This document shows positions 16,744-25,631 of a stretch of DNA of 64,000 nt, piece by piece. The DNA lies in NCBI RefSeq assembly GCF_037201975.1, contig NZ_CP147520.1, positions 6,014,001 through 6,078,000 of the forward strand, in the 5' to 3' direction. The DNA is from Streptomyces sp. TG1A-60 (GTDB taxonomy: Bacteria; Actinomycetota; Actinomycetes; Streptomycetales; Streptomycetaceae). The stretch's first letter is position 1, and each line of letters begins with the position of its first letter. The translations under genes were made by a program, and so were the position numbers. The notes beneath the pieces are model-generated. The model did not search any database. It saw nothing but the letters and a program-made list of their open reading frames with translations, and was not told the origin of the DNA.

Positions 16744-19700
16744 ATGGACACCGTGCGCTACCGGATTCTCGGCACGACCCAGGCACTTCGCCCCGACGGC
16801 ACCCCCGTCCCGGTCGGCGGCGCCCGGCTGCGCGCCCTGCTGACCGTGCTCGCGCTGCGGCCGGGGCGTACGGTGCCCGCGACCGCGCTCGTCGACGAGG
16901 TGTGGGCCGGCGATCCGCCCGCCGACGCGCCCGGCGCGCTGCAGGCGCTGGTCGGGCGGTTGCGGCGGGCGCTCGGGGCGGACGCGGTCGCCTCCGCCGA
17001 GGGCGGGTACCGGCTCACGGCCGCGCCCGACGATGTCGACCTGCACCGGTTCGAGCGGCTGGCCGGTGAGGGGCTGCGAGCCCTGGCCGACGGCGACCCC
17101 GCCAAAGCGGCCGTGGTCCTGGACGACGCCCTCGTCCTGTGGCGCGGCCCGGCCCTCGCCGACCTCCCCGACCGCGAAGCCGAGGCGTCCCGCCGGGACA
17201 CCCGCCGCCTGGACGTGCTGCGCGCCCGCCACAGCGCCGCCCTCGCCCTCGGTCAGGCCGAGCAGTCCCTGCCCGAACTGACCGCCCTGTGCGACAGCCA
17301 CCCCCTGGACGAACCCCTCCAGACCCTGCGCCTGCGGGCCCTGCGCGACGCCGGCCGCCCGGCGGCGGCACTGGACGCGTACGAGGACGTGCGGCGGCTG
17401 CTCGCCGACCGGCTCGGGGCCGACCCGGGGCGGGAACTGCGCTTCCTGCACGCGGAGTTGCTGAAGCCGGACGACGACAGCCCCGTGTCCGCACCCGCCG
17501 CGGACGCCCCGGCCGCCGGCAACCTGCGCGCCCGGCTTACCTCCTTCATCGGCCGCGAGACCGACATCGAGACCATCCGGGGCGATCTCACCGCCGCCCG
17601 CCTGGTGACGCTGCTCGGATCAGGCGGGGCCGGCAAGACACGGCTGTCGCAGGAGACCGCCGAGACCGTGCGGCACGCCATGCCGGGCGGCGTGTGGCTG
17701 GCCGAGCTCGCCCCGGTCGACGACCCCGCCGCCGTACCGGAGGCCGTGCTCACCGCCGTCGGCGCCCGCGAGACCGTGCTGTACGGCGCCGGCGCCGAGG
17801 GCATCCGGGCCGCCGTCGCCGACCGGCTCGACGACCCCCTCGAGCGGCTCGTCGAGCACTGCTCCAGGCCCCGCATGCTGCTGATCCTCGACAACTGCGA
17901 GCACGTCGCCGACGCCGCCGCCCGGCTCACCGAGGAACTGCTGGAGCGCTGCCCCGGCCTGACCGTCCTCGCCACGAGCCGTGAACCCCTCGGCGTGCCG
18001 GGGGAGTTGCTGCGGCCCGTGGAGCCGCTGCCCGAGCCGGTCGCGCTGCGGCTGCTCGCCGACCGGGGCGCGGCGGCCCGGCCCGGCTTCCGGGTCGAGG
18101 ACGATCCCGAGGCGTGCGCCGAGATCTGCCGGCGCCTCGACGGCCTGCCCCTGGCCATCGAACTGGCCGCCGCCCGGCTGCGGATGCTGACGCCACGGCA
18201 GATCGCCGACCGGCTCGACGACCGCTTCCGTCTCCTCACCTCCGGCAGCCGTACCGTCCTGCCCCGCCAGCAGACCCTCAGAGCCGTCGTCGACTGGTCC
18301 TGGGACCTGCTCGACGAGGACGAACGGGACGTCCTGCGGCGGCTGTCGGTGTTCGCGGGCGGCTGCGACCTGCCCGCCGCCGAGGCGGTGTGCGGGCCGG
18401 TCGCCCTGGAGGCGCTCGGCTCGCTCGTCGACCGGTCCCTGGTCGTCGCCACGCCGCCGGGCGAGTCGGGCGACGGAGAGATGCGCTACCGCCTGCTGGA
18501 GACCGTCGCCGAGTATGCCGCCGAGCGGCTGGACGAGTCCGGGCTGCGCGCCCCGGCCGAGCGCGCCCACCTGACGTACTTCCGCGAACTCGCCCGCACC
18601 ACCGACCCGTTGCTGCGCGGCCCGGACCAGCTCGCCGCGATCCGCCGGCTGGAGCGGGAGTACGAGAACCTGCGCACCGCCCTGCGCCACGCCGTCGCCC
18701 TGCGCGACGAGCAGGAGGCGCTGTGCCTGACGCTGTCCCTCGTCTGGTACTGGCAGATGCGCGACCTGCGCATCGAGGCCCGCAACTGGTGCCGCGAGGT
18801 CATGGCCCTCGGCCCCGACCCCTTCACCGAGCCCGTCCGCCGCGCCGCCCCGGTGTGGCAGCGCTGCACCGACGCCCCGCCCCCGATGACCGGCGAGGTC
18901 CTCCTGGAGGCGCGGCGCGGTGTCCATCTGGCCCATCTCGCCTGTATGGACACCGAACTGGACGCCTGGCAGAACCCGCGCTCCCAGCAGAAGCTGCGGA
19001 CCATCTCCCGGACCTACGAGCCCGGCCTGCCGCAGAACTGCCGGATCCCGGGCCTGCTCTGGTTCTTCGCCGTGATGCTGACCGGCGACATGGACCGGCT
19101 GCGCGTCATCATGGACGCGTCCATCCGCACCTGCCGGGAGACCCCCGGCTTCGCATGGGAGCTGGCCTCCGGCCTCCAGATGCGGGCCAACTTCCTGGCC
19201 AACCGCACCGACTGGGCGGGCGACGCCACCCACGACGCCGACGAGGCGCTGGAGATCTACCAGCGCCTCGGTGACGCCTGGGGCACCGCCGAGGCCCTCT
19301 CCGCCCGCGCCGAGGCCCACGAACGCAAGGGCGACCACGTCCTGGCCGCCGCCGACTACGAGGCGGCCATCGCGCACGCCGAACGTGTCGGCGCCCGGGC
19401 CCAGGCGGCTGCCCTCGCCGCCCGGCTGGGCAATGCCCTGCTGGAGGCGGGCGAGGGCGAACGGGGTGAACGGCTGCTGCGCGAGGTGATCGACCAGCGC
19501 GAGGAGTCGCACAGCGAGGCCCTGCCCGCCGCCCTCCTCTTCCTGGCCGGCTGGCTCGGCATGACGGGCCGCGTCCCCGAGGCGCGGGAGCAACTGCGGC
19601 GGCTGCGCCAGGACTTCCGTATCGCCCACTTCATCGTCTTCGACGCGTTCATCCTCGGCGCGGAGGCCTGGCTGGACGCCATGGAGGGGCGCCACGAGGA

Positions 19701-20028
19701 GTGCCTGGACCTGATCCGCAGGGCGCTGGAGCGGGCCGGCGTCCCGCTCTCGGCGGCCATCGCACCCCATATGCGCGCGGTGTACCTGACCATCGCCGCC
19801 GGGTCCCTGGCCGGCCTCGACGGCGGGCACCGGGCCTTGGACGCGGCCCGCTGCCTCGGCGCCGCCGACGCACTGCTGCCGTCCGGGCACGTCGCCGCGC
19901 GGCAGGAGCGCGAGGCACGCGAGCAGGCGGAGCGGCGGGCGCGGGCGGTGCTCGGCGACACGGCGTACGAGTCCGCGTACGCGGAAGGTGGTGGCCTCTC
20001 CCTCGAGGAGGCCACCGCCCTGCTCTGA
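16744..20028 (+). CDS. BTAD/NB-ARC transcriptional regulator (AfsR/SARP-like)
   Basis: A 1094-residue regulator. Residues ~1-95 form an OmpR-type winged helix ('GGARLRALLTVLALRPGR', 'LVDEVWAGDPPADAPGAL'), ~96-245 the bacterial transcriptional activation domain, then an NB-ARC/STAND ATPase with Walker A 'LGSGGAGKTRLS' near residue 290 and Walker B 'LLILDNCEH' near 380, 'GLPLAIELAAARLRML' as the GLPL motif, and a TPR-rich C-terminus. Such proteins sense a signal through the C-terminus and activate nearby genes after nucleotide binding. Start ATG 16744. It is convergent with a DrrAB-like exporter, not a typical target arrangement. The last 25 bp of the gene belong to the 123-bp duplication; the reading frame is intact. 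Confidence 0.92.
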   Translation: MDTVRYRILGTTQALRPDGTPVPVGGARLRALLTVLALRPGRTVPATALVDEVWAGDPPADAPGALQALVGRLRRALGADAVASAEGGYRLTAAPDDVDLHRFERLAGEGLRALADGDPAKAAVVLDDALVLWRGPALADLPDREAEASRRDTRRLDVLRARHSAALALGQAEQSLPELTALCDSHPLDEPLQTLRLRALRDAGRPAAALDAYEDVRRLLADRLGADPGRELRFLHAELLKPDDDSPVSAPAADAPAAGNLRARLTSFIGRETDIETIRGDLTAARLVTLLGSGGAGKTRLSQETAETVRHAMPGGVWLAELAPVDDPAAVPEAVLTAVGARETVLYGAGAEGIRAAVADRLDDPLERLVEHCSRPRMLLILDNCEHVADAAARLTEELLERCPGLTVLATSREPLGVPGELLRPVEPLPEPVALRLLADRGAAARPGFRVEDDPEACAEICRRLDGLPLAIELAAARLRMLTPRQIADRLDDRFRLLTSGSRTVLPRQQTLRAVVDWSWDLLDEDERDVLRRLSVFAGGCDLPAAEAVCGPVALEALGSLVDRSLVVATPPGESGDGEMRYRLLETVAEYAAERLDESGLRAPAERAHLTYFRELARTTDPLLRGPDQLAAIRRLEREYENLRTALRHAVALRDEQEALCLTLSLVWYWQMRDLRIEARNWCREVMALGPDPFTEPVRRAAPVWQRCTDAPPPMTGEVLLEARRGVHLAHLACMDTELDAWQNPRSQQKLRTISRTYEPGLPQNCRIPGLLWFFAVMLTGDMDRLRVIMDASIRTCRETPGFAWELASGLQMRANFLANRTDWAGDATHDADEALEIYQRLGDAWGTAEALSARAEAHERKGDHVLAAADYEAAIAHAERVGARAQAAALAARLGNALLEAGEGERGERLLREVIDQREESHSEALPAALLFLAGWLGMTGRVPEAREQLRRLRQDFRIAHFIVFDAFILGAEAWLDAMEGRHEECLDLIRRALERAGVPLSAAIAPHMRAVYLTIAAGSLAGLDGGHRALDAARCLGAADALLPSGHVAARQEREAREQAERRARAVLGDTAYESAYAEGGGLSLEEATALL

Positions 20029-20250
20029 CGCGATCCGCCCCGCCCGGTCAGCTCTTGGTGCGGAACTTGTGGATCGCGACGGGCGCCATCACCGCCGTGA
20101 TCGCCACCGACCAGCCCACGGTCATCCGAGGAGGCCACCGCCCTGCTCTGACGCGATCCGCCCCGCCCGGTCAGCTCTTGGTGCGGAACTTGTGGATCGC
20201 GACGGGCGCCATCACCGCCGTGATCGCCACCGACCAGCCCACGGTCATCC
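20004..20250. repeat. Exact 123-bp tandem duplication across convergent 3' ends
   Basis: 20004-20126 is repeated exactly as 20127-20249 (the match runs one base further). Each copy holds the last 25 bp of the regulator, its TGA, the short spacer and the last ~79 bp of the ABC permease on the opposite strand. Because the two copies meet in the middle, the left copy completes the regulator and the right copy completes the permease, so neither protein is changed. Confidence 0.95.
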
Positions 20251-20986
20251 ACAGGTCGTGCGCGACCGGCCCGCCCACCATCAGACCGCGCGCGGCGTCC
20301 GCCAGCGTCGACAGCGGGTTGTAGTCGGTGAACGCCTGCAACCAGCCCGGCATCGACGTCGTGGGCGCGAAGATCGACGAGCCGAACTGGAGCGGGAACA
20401 GCACCAGGAAGCCCATCGCCTGCACGGACTGCGCGTTCTTCAGGATCACGCCCAGGGTGAGGAACACCCACATGATCGACGAGGCGAACGCCGTGGACAG
20501 GGCCACGGTCGCGAACAGCCCCGGCCAGTTCGTGATCTCGAACCCGACCGCGACGGCCACGATCATCAGCACGGCGGTCGCGAACAGCATCCGCAGCAGC
20601 TCCACCGAGATCTTCGCGAACAGCACCGAACCACGCCCGATCGGCAGGGACCGGAAGCGGTCCATGACACCGGAGTTGAAGTCCTGGCTGAAGCCGGTGC
20701 CGACGCCCTGGGACAGCGTCATGCTCATCATCGCGATCATGCCGGGGATCACGTACTGCACGTACCGGTCCTGCCCGCCGCCCAGCGCCTGCCCGATCGA
20801 GCCGCCGAAGACGAACACGAACAGCAGGGTGAAGATGACCGGCATCAGCAGTGCGTCGGCCATCGACTCCGGGTCCTTGCGGATCCACAGCAGGTTGCGG
20901 CGGATCAGGGCTCCGGTGTGACGCAGGTGGCCGCGCGGCGAGATACGGGCGCCCGCCCCGGCGTCGTTGATGGTCACGGCGCTCAT
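20171..20986 (-). CDS. ABC-2 type permease (DrrB-like)
   Basis: A 271-residue membrane subunit with about six TM helices of the ABC-2/DrrB type. The N-terminus 'GALIRRNLLWIRKDPESM' precedes the first helix 'PVIFTLLFVFVFGG', and 'FNSGVMDRFRSLPI' is the conserved cytoplasmic loop that contacts the ATPase. It forms an exporter with the ATPase encoded immediately upstream (ATGA, 4-bp overlap at 20983-20986). DrrAB systems export drugs such as daunorubicin; the substrate here is unknown. The end of the gene lies in the right copy of the 123-bp duplication. Confidence 0.93.
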   Translation of the reverse strand: MSAVTINDAGAGARISPRGHLRHTGALIRRNLLWIRKDPESMADALLMPVIFTLLFVFVFGGSIGQALGGGQDRYVQYVIPGMIAMMSMTLSQGVGTGFSQDFNSGVMDRFRSLPIGRGSVLFAKISVELLRMLFATAVLMIVAVAVGFEITNWPGLFATVALSTAFASSIMWVFLTLGVILKNAQSVQAMGFLVLFPLQFGSSIFAPTTSMPGWLQAFTDYNPLSTLADAARGLMVGGPVAHDLWMTVGWSVAITAVMAPVAIHKFRTKS

Positions 20987-22002
20987 ACGGCGGCCTCCTG
21001 AAGGGCTTCGGCGGGCACGATGTCCTGCGGGGCACTGGCACGGTGGCCGGTGAGGGACAGGAACACCTCGTCCAGGCTCGGCAGTTCGGTGGTGATGGCG
21101 GAGAGCGTGATGCCGCGCGAGGTGACCGTGCCGACCACGGCGGTCAGCTGCTCGTCGCTGAGGATCGGCACGAGGACGTCACCCCGGTCGGCGTCCACGG
21201 TCGTGGTGGCGAGCCCGGTGATCCCCAGATCGTCCAGCGCGGCGGCGAGGGGCCGCAGATGCGCCGGATCGGCCGGGCGGACCCGCAGCGCCCGGCCGCC
21301 GACCTTCGCCTTCAGCTCCTCGATGGCACCGCCTGCGATGACCTGGCCGCGGTCCACGACCGTCAACTCGGAGGCGAGCTGCTCGGCCTCCTCCATGTAC
21401 TGGGTGGTGAGCAGCACGGTGACCCCGTCGCCGACCATGCGCTTCACCTCGTCCCACACCTCGTTGCGGGTGCGCGGGTCGAGCCCGGTGGTCGGCTCGT
21501 CCAGGAAGAGCACGGCCGGTCGCCCCATCATCGACGCGGCCAGGTCCAGCCGCCGCCGCATGCCCCCGGAGTACGTCGCCGCCGGCCGCTTGGCCGCCTC
21601 GGTCAGCGAGAAGCGCTCCAGCAACTCGTCGGCCCGGCTGCGGGCGTCCTTGCGGGGCAGGTCGAGCAGTCGCCCGATCATGTACAGGTTCTCCCAGCCC
21701 GAAAGCTTCTCGTCCACGGAGGCGTACTGCCCCGTGAGCCCGATCACCCGCCGCAGCTGCCGGGGCTGCCGTACGACGTCGTAGCCGGCGACGGTGGCCT
21801 GGCCCGTGTCGGGAGCGAGCAGTGTGGACAGGATCCGTACGAGGGTCGTCTTCCCGGCCCCGTTCGGCCCGAGCACCCCCATGACGGTGCCCTCCCGCAC
21901 ATCCAGGTCGACCCCGTCCAGCGCCCTGGTCTCGCCGTAGTGCTTCACCAGCCCCCGCACGGTCACAGCGGCGCCGCCGGTGTTCTTGTCGATTCGCGTC
22001 AT
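20983..22002 (-). CDS. ABC transporter ATP-binding protein (DrrA-like)
   Basis: A 339-residue ATPase: Walker A 'GPNGAGKTTLVRIL', Q-loop in 'GLTGQYASVDEKL', signature 'YSGGMRRRLDLA', Walker B 'VLFLDEPTTGLD', and the H-loop replaced by Gln in 'LLTTQYMEEAEQL' (as in DrrA). The C-terminal ~100 residues are the DrrA-type extension including 'LPSLDEVFLSLTGH'. It energises the permease encoded by the next, overlapping gene. I chose ATG 22002; a GTG eight codons upstream (22026) is possible. Three phased repeats lie directly in the promoter region and may be an operator. Confidence 0.92.
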   Translation of the reverse strand: MTRIDKNTGGAAVTVRGLVKHYGETRALDGVDLDVREGTVMGVLGPNGAGKTTLVRILSTLLAPDTGQATVAGYDVVRQPRQLRRVIGLTGQYASVDEKLSGWENLYMIGRLLDLPRKDARSRADELLERFSLTEAAKRPAATYSGGMRRRLDLAASMMGRPAVLFLDEPTTGLDPRTRNEVWDEVKRMVGDGVTVLLTTQYMEEAEQLASELTVVDRGQVIAGGAIEELKAKVGGRALRVRPADPAHLRPLAAALDDLGITGLATTTVDADRGDVLVPILSDEQLTAVVGTVTSRGITLSAITTELPSLDEVFLSLTGHRASAPQDIVPAEALQEAAV

Positions 22003-22024
22003 GTCCCTGACGGTGTCAGCTCCC

Positions 22025-22067
22025 ACCGACAGATCACCGACAGACCGCCGACAGCCCTTGTCGGTGG
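22025..22067. promoter_or_regulatory. Phased ccgacag repeats upstream of the DrrAB-like operon
   Basis: Three adjacent 11-bp units, ACCGACAGATC (22025-22035), ACCGACAGACC (22036-22046) and GCCGACAGCCC (22047-22057), are followed by the inverted element TGTCGGTGG. One helical turn of spacing suggests a cooperative protein-binding site. The unit closest to the gene overlaps the alternative GTG start. Confidence 0.5.
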
Positions 22068-22078
22068 TCCCGGCAAGG

Positions 22079-22116
22079 GGACAGCCCGTCGACGGGGGAA
22101 GATCGACGGGCTGTCC
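22079..22116 (-). terminator. Terminator hairpin of panB
   Basis: Perfect 14-bp stem (arms 22079-22092 and 22103-22116, 10-nt loop) 18 bp after the panB stop on the minus strand, separating panB from the downstream exporter operon. Confidence 0.8.
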
Positions 22117-22133
22117 GTGGTACCGCTATGGCT

Positions 22134-23000
22134 CTAGTGGACGGAGTGCTCCTCCTGCGGGAACGTTCCACCCACCACATCCTCGGCGAACGCCTTCGCC
22201 GCGTTGCCCATGACCGCACGCAGGTCGGCGTACTGCTTCACGAACTTGGGCACGCGCCCACCGGTCAGGCCCAGCATGTCGGTCCACACCAGCACCTGCG
22301 CGTCGGTCTCCGGGCCGGCCCCGATCCCGACCGTCGGAATGTGCAGCACCCGCGTCACCTCGGCCGCCAGCTCCGCCGGAACCAGCTCCAGCACCACGGC
22401 GAACGCACCCGCGTCCTGGACGGCCTTGGCGTCGCGCAGCAGCTGCGCCGCCGCCTCCTCGCCCCGGCCCTGGACGCGGTAGCCCATCGCGTTGACGGAC
22501 TGCGGGGTGAGGCCGATGTGGGCCATGACGGGGATGCCGGACTCGACCAGCAGCCGGATCTGTTCGTGGGACCGCTCGCCGCCCTCCAGCTTGACGGCCC
22601 CGACCCCGCCCTCCTTGACCAGCCGGGTCGCCGAGCGCAGCGCCTGCACCGGGCCCTCCTGGTAGGAGCCGAAGGGCAGGTCGCCGACGATCAGGGCGCG
22701 GCCGGTGCCCCGTACGACGGCCGAGGCGAGCATGGTCATCTCGTCGAGGGTGACGGGTACGGTCGACTCGTACCCGAGGTGGCAGTTGCCCGCGGAGTCG
22801 CCGACCAGCATGACCGGGATGCCGGCCTCGTCGAAGACGGAGGCGGTCATCGCGTCGTACGCGGTGAGCATGGGCCACTTCTCGCCGCGTTCCTTGGCGA
22901 GGGCGATGTCCCGGACGGTGATACGGCGTGTGCCCTTGCCCCCGTACAGCGCCTTGTTGCCGTCGGAGGGCTTCGTCTGGGCAGCCGCAAGCTGCGTCAT
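22134..23000 (-). CDS. panB: 3-methyl-2-oxobutanoate hydroxymethyltransferase
   Basis: A 288-residue PanB, a cytosolic Mg2+-dependent TIM barrel that transfers a hydroxymethyl group from methylenetetrahydrofolate to alpha-ketoisovalerate, the first step of pantothenate and CoA synthesis. Conserved stretches are '[20 protein letters not shown]', '[17 protein letters not shown]', '[10 protein letters not shown]', 'AVKLEGGE', '[12 protein letters not shown]' and '[18 protein letters not shown]'. Length is normal for actinobacteria, including the N-terminal '[17 protein letters not shown]' extension. ATG 23000. Divergent from the MFS pump gene; it ends in its own hairpin terminator. Confidence 0.97.
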   Translation of the reverse strand: MTQLAAAQTKPSDGNKALYGGKGTRRITVRDIALAKERGEKWPMLTAYDAMTASVFDEAGIPVMLVGDSAGNCHLGYESTVPVTLDEMTMLASAVVRGTGRALIVGDLPFGSYQEGPVQALRSATRLVKEGGVGAVKLEGGERSHEQIRLLVESGIPVMAHIGLTPQSVNAMGYRVQGRGEEAAAQLLRDAKAVQDAGAFAVVLELVPAELAAEVTRVLHIPTVGIGAGPETDAQVLVWTDMLGLTGGRVPKFVKQYADLRAVMGNAAKAFAEDVVGGTFPQEEHSVH

Positions 23001-23141
23001 GGCTACAGCTCCTTCATGTCATCTCGAGGCACCCTGACGGTGTCCCCGGACCGGTTCCATGGTGGCACCTCGTGCCAGGGAGTGCCAGGGGAGGGCCATG
23101 TGGCCGTTTCGGCATGCGACGCGTAAGAGCCGGGTAAAAGA

Positions 23142-23172
23142 TTTTCGATACGAGACGGTCCCGTATCGAAAA
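23142..23172. promoter_or_regulatory. Palindromic operator upstream of the EmrB-type pump
   Basis: Perfect 11-bp inverted repeat TTTTCGATACG (23142-23152) / CGTATCGAAAA (23162-23172), 9-bp spacer, ending 18 bp before the MFS start codon. It would overlap the promoter; the linked TetR gene downstream is the obvious candidate repressor. Confidence 0.75.
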
Positions 23173-23190
23173 AGGTCTAGGGTCGACGAC

Positions 23191-24768
23191 ATGACTACCG
23201 CAGTTCCCGACTCCCGCGTACCGGCGGCGGTGCACCGGCGCCGCTGGGTGATTCTCGGCGTGCTGATGCTGAGCCTGCTGATCGTGGTGCTCGACAACTC
23301 GATCCTCAACGTCGCCATCAAGACGATCTCCACCCCGGAGCCGACCGGCATCGGCGCGACCCAGAGCGAGCTGGAGTGGGCGATCAACGCCTACACGCTG
23401 GTCTTCGCGGGGCTGCTGTTCTCCGCGGGCCTGCTCGGCGACCGGCTGGGCCGCAAGAGGGTGCTGCTCGGCGGTCTCGTCGTCTTCGGCATCGGCTCGG
23501 CGCTGGCGGCCATGTCGGGCTCGCCGGCCGAGCTGATCGCCTTCCGCGCGGTGATGGGTCTCGGCGCCGCCTTCGTGATGCCCGCCACTCTCGCCGTCCT
23601 GATGAACGTCTTCGAGCGCGACGAGCAGCCGAAGGCCATCGGCATCTGGGCGGGCGGCGTCGGCCTCGCCATCGCCATCGGCCCGATCACCGGCGGCGTC
23701 CTCCTCGACCACTTCTGGTGGGGCTCGGTCTTCCTGGTCAACGTGCCGATCGTCGTCCTCGCGCTGGGCCTGATGATCTGGCTGGTCCCCGACTCCCGCG
23801 ACCCGGACCCGGGCCGTATCGACCCCGTCGGCGTGCTGCTCTCCGTCGTCGGCCTGGTGCTGCTCGTCTACGGCATCATCCGGGGCGGCCAGCTCGCCGA
23901 CTTCACCGACGTCACGGTCCTCGGGACCATCGCGGCCGGGCTCACGGTCCTCGCCGGCTTCGTCCTGTTCGAGAAGCGCAGCGACCACCCCTCCATCGAC
24001 ATCACGTTCTTCAGGAACAAGGTCTTCTCGGCCGCCGTCGGCGTCATCGGCCTGGTCTTCTTCGCGCTGATGGGCGTGACCTTCTTCTCCGTCTTCTACA
24101 CCCAGACCGTGCGCGGCTACTCCCCGCTGCAGACCGGCCTGCTGATGCTGCCGCTGGCCGTCGCGCAGCTCGTCTTCGCGCCGCGCGCCCGTCTCGCCGT
24201 GGACCGCTTCGGCAACAGCGCGGTGTGCACGGCGGGCATGGTGCTGATCGCCGCGATGCTGGCCGCGTTCGCCGTGCTCGACGCGGACACGCCGATCTGG
24301 ATCCTCGAAGTGATCTTCTTCCTCATGGGAGCGGGCATGGCACACGTGATGACCCCCCTGAGCGTCGTCATCATGCAGGCGCTGCCCCGCGAGAAGGCCG
24401 GCTCCGCCTCCGCGCTCAGCAACACCTTCCGCCAGGTCGGCGGCGCCCTCGGCATCGCCGTCCTCGGCTCGGTGCTCTCCACCGCGTACCGAGGCGGCAT
24501 CGAGGGCGAGCTGCCCGCCGGCGCCCCGCACGCCGCCGCCGAGTCCATCGAGGCCACCCTCGGCCTCGCCGCCCGCCTCGGCGAGCGGGGCGAGGCCCTG
24601 GTCGGCCCGGCCCACGACGCCTTCCTGCACGCCATGCACGTGACCGCCCTGTGCGGGGCCGGCGTCGCCGTCCTCGGCGCGGTGGCCATGGCGGTGTTCC
24701 TGCCGGGCCGGACACCGACCGGAGAAGGGGACAAGGACGAGCCCGAGTTGGTGGCCGCCGACCACTGA
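23191..24768 (+). CDS. EmrB/QacA (DHA2) family MFS drug exporter
   Basis: A 525-residue 14-TM proton-drug antiporter in the plasma membrane. TM1 holds '[15 protein letters not shown]' with the acidic residue typical of DHA2 pumps; '[18 protein letters not shown]' follows, then the loop motif '[13 protein letters not shown]' and motif C in '[19 protein letters not shown]'. ATG 23191. The palindromic operator directly upstream and the TetR gene 40 bp downstream on the same strand indicate induction by a substrate that releases the repressor. Substrate unknown. Divergent from panB. Confidence 0.93.
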   Translation: MTTAVPDSRVPAAVHRRRWVILGVLMLSLLIVVLDNSILNVAIKTISTPEPTGIGATQSELEWAINAYTLVFAGLLFSAGLLGDRLGRKRVLLGGLVVFGIGSALAAMSGSPAELIAFRAVMGLGAAFVMPATLAVLMNVFERDEQPKAIGIWAGGVGLAIAIGPITGGVLLDHFWWGSVFLVNVPIVVLALGLMIWLVPDSRDPDPGRIDPVGVLLSVVGLVLLVYGIIRGGQLADFTDVTVLGTIAAGLTVLAGFVLFEKRSDHPSIDITFFRNKVFSAAVGVIGLVFFALMGVTFFSVFYTQTVRGYSPLQTGLLMLPLAVAQLVFAPRARLAVDRFGNSAVCTAGMVLIAAMLAAFAVLDADTPIWILEVIFFLMGAGMAHVMTPLSVVIMQALPREKAGSASALSNTFRQVGGALGIAVLGSVLSTAYRGGIEGELPAGAPHAAAESIEATLGLAARLGERGEALVGPAHDAFLHAMHVTALCGAGVAVLGAVAMAVFLPGRTPTGEGDKDEPELVAADH

Positions 24769-24808
24769 CGGGAGAATCGCGCCAGCCCCACGAGAGACGG
24801 AGTCGATT

Positions 24809-25444
24809 TTGAGCCTCGCCGAGAGCCACGCCGGTAACGGGCGGGTCCGGGACCAGAGCCCCGTACGCGGGCGGCCCCGGAGCGAGGCCGTGGAGCGGTC
24901 CATCATCGAGGGCGCGATAAGACTCCTGGAAGAGGGCGTGCCGCTCGCGGAGTTGTCCATCGAGCGGGTGGCCCGCACCGCAGGCGTCGGCAAGGCCACC
25001 ATCTACCGCCGCTGGAGCGGCAAGGAGGCGCTCTTCGTCGACGTACTGCGCGCCGCCGAGCCCCCGGACCCGGTCCTGCCCGGCACCTCGATGCGCGACG
25101 ACCTGGTCGTCCTCATGGAGGCCGCACGCCAACGCGGGCTGCTCAACCGGCCGTCGGCGATCCTGCACAACGTCATGGCCCAGATGAAGAGCAGCCCCAA
25201 GATCTGGGACGCCTACCACGCCGAGGTCGTCGCCCCGCGCCGCCGACGCCTCGCCGAGGTGCTGCGCCGGGGGCGGGACAACGGCGAACTCCGCGCCGAC
25301 GTCGACATCGACCTCGCCGGTGATCTGGTCTTCGGCCCCATGCTCGTCCGCACCGTCATGCGCCCGGACTCGGCCCTCCCGGAGGGTCTCGCGGAGACCA
25401 TCGTGGACACGGTGCTCGAAGGGCTTCGCGCTCCCGCGAAGTGA
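24809..25444 (+). CDS. TetR family regulator of the adjacent MFS pump
   Basis: A 211-residue TetR protein with helix-turn-helix 'LAELSIERVARTAGVG' / 'KATIYRRWSGK' (about residues 50-77), preceded by a 30-residue flexible tail that contains 'RGRPRSEAVERSIIEGA'. The C-terminal domain resembles TetR_C_16. TTG at 24809 is the start that keeps the complete tail; other starts would remove only unstructured residues. It follows the EmrB-type gene by 40 bp, presumably in one transcript, and probably binds the palindrome at 23142-23172, thus repressing its own operon. Confidence 0.9.
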   Translation: MSLAESHAGNGRVRDQSPVRGRPRSEAVERSIIEGAIRLLEEGVPLAELSIERVARTAGVGKATIYRRWSGKEALFVDVLRAAEPPDPVLPGTSMRDDLVVLMEAARQRGLLNRPSAILHNVMAQMKSSPKIWDAYHAEVVAPRRRRLAEVLRRGRDNGELRADVDIDLAGDLVFGPMLVRTVMRPDSALPEGLAETIVDTVLEGLRAPAK

Positions 25445-25631
25445 GTCACAGTGAATGTGCGCGTTTCGTTACAGACCGCGTAGCCCGTCCGCCGGTTCGG
25501 AACTCCCAACAGCGGGTTGTTCGTCCTCCTGCCCGTACGGCTGCCATGTGGCGGCAGGAGCGAGGGCAATCATCCCCTAGGGTTTTCAGAGCGCGGGGGG
25601 AAGAGTGCACGGCAGGTTGTGAGGCGACGGT

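Noticed and set aside
17620..19890. 756-codon minus-strand frame opposite the BTAD regulator
   Set aside because: Low-complexity Gly/Ala/Val/Arg composition typical of antisense frames in GC-rich genes; the plus strand has clear domain motifs.
23014..25002. 662-codon minus-strand frame opposite the EmrB-type pump
   Set aside because: Acidic/His/Arg low-complexity shadow of an MFS gene.
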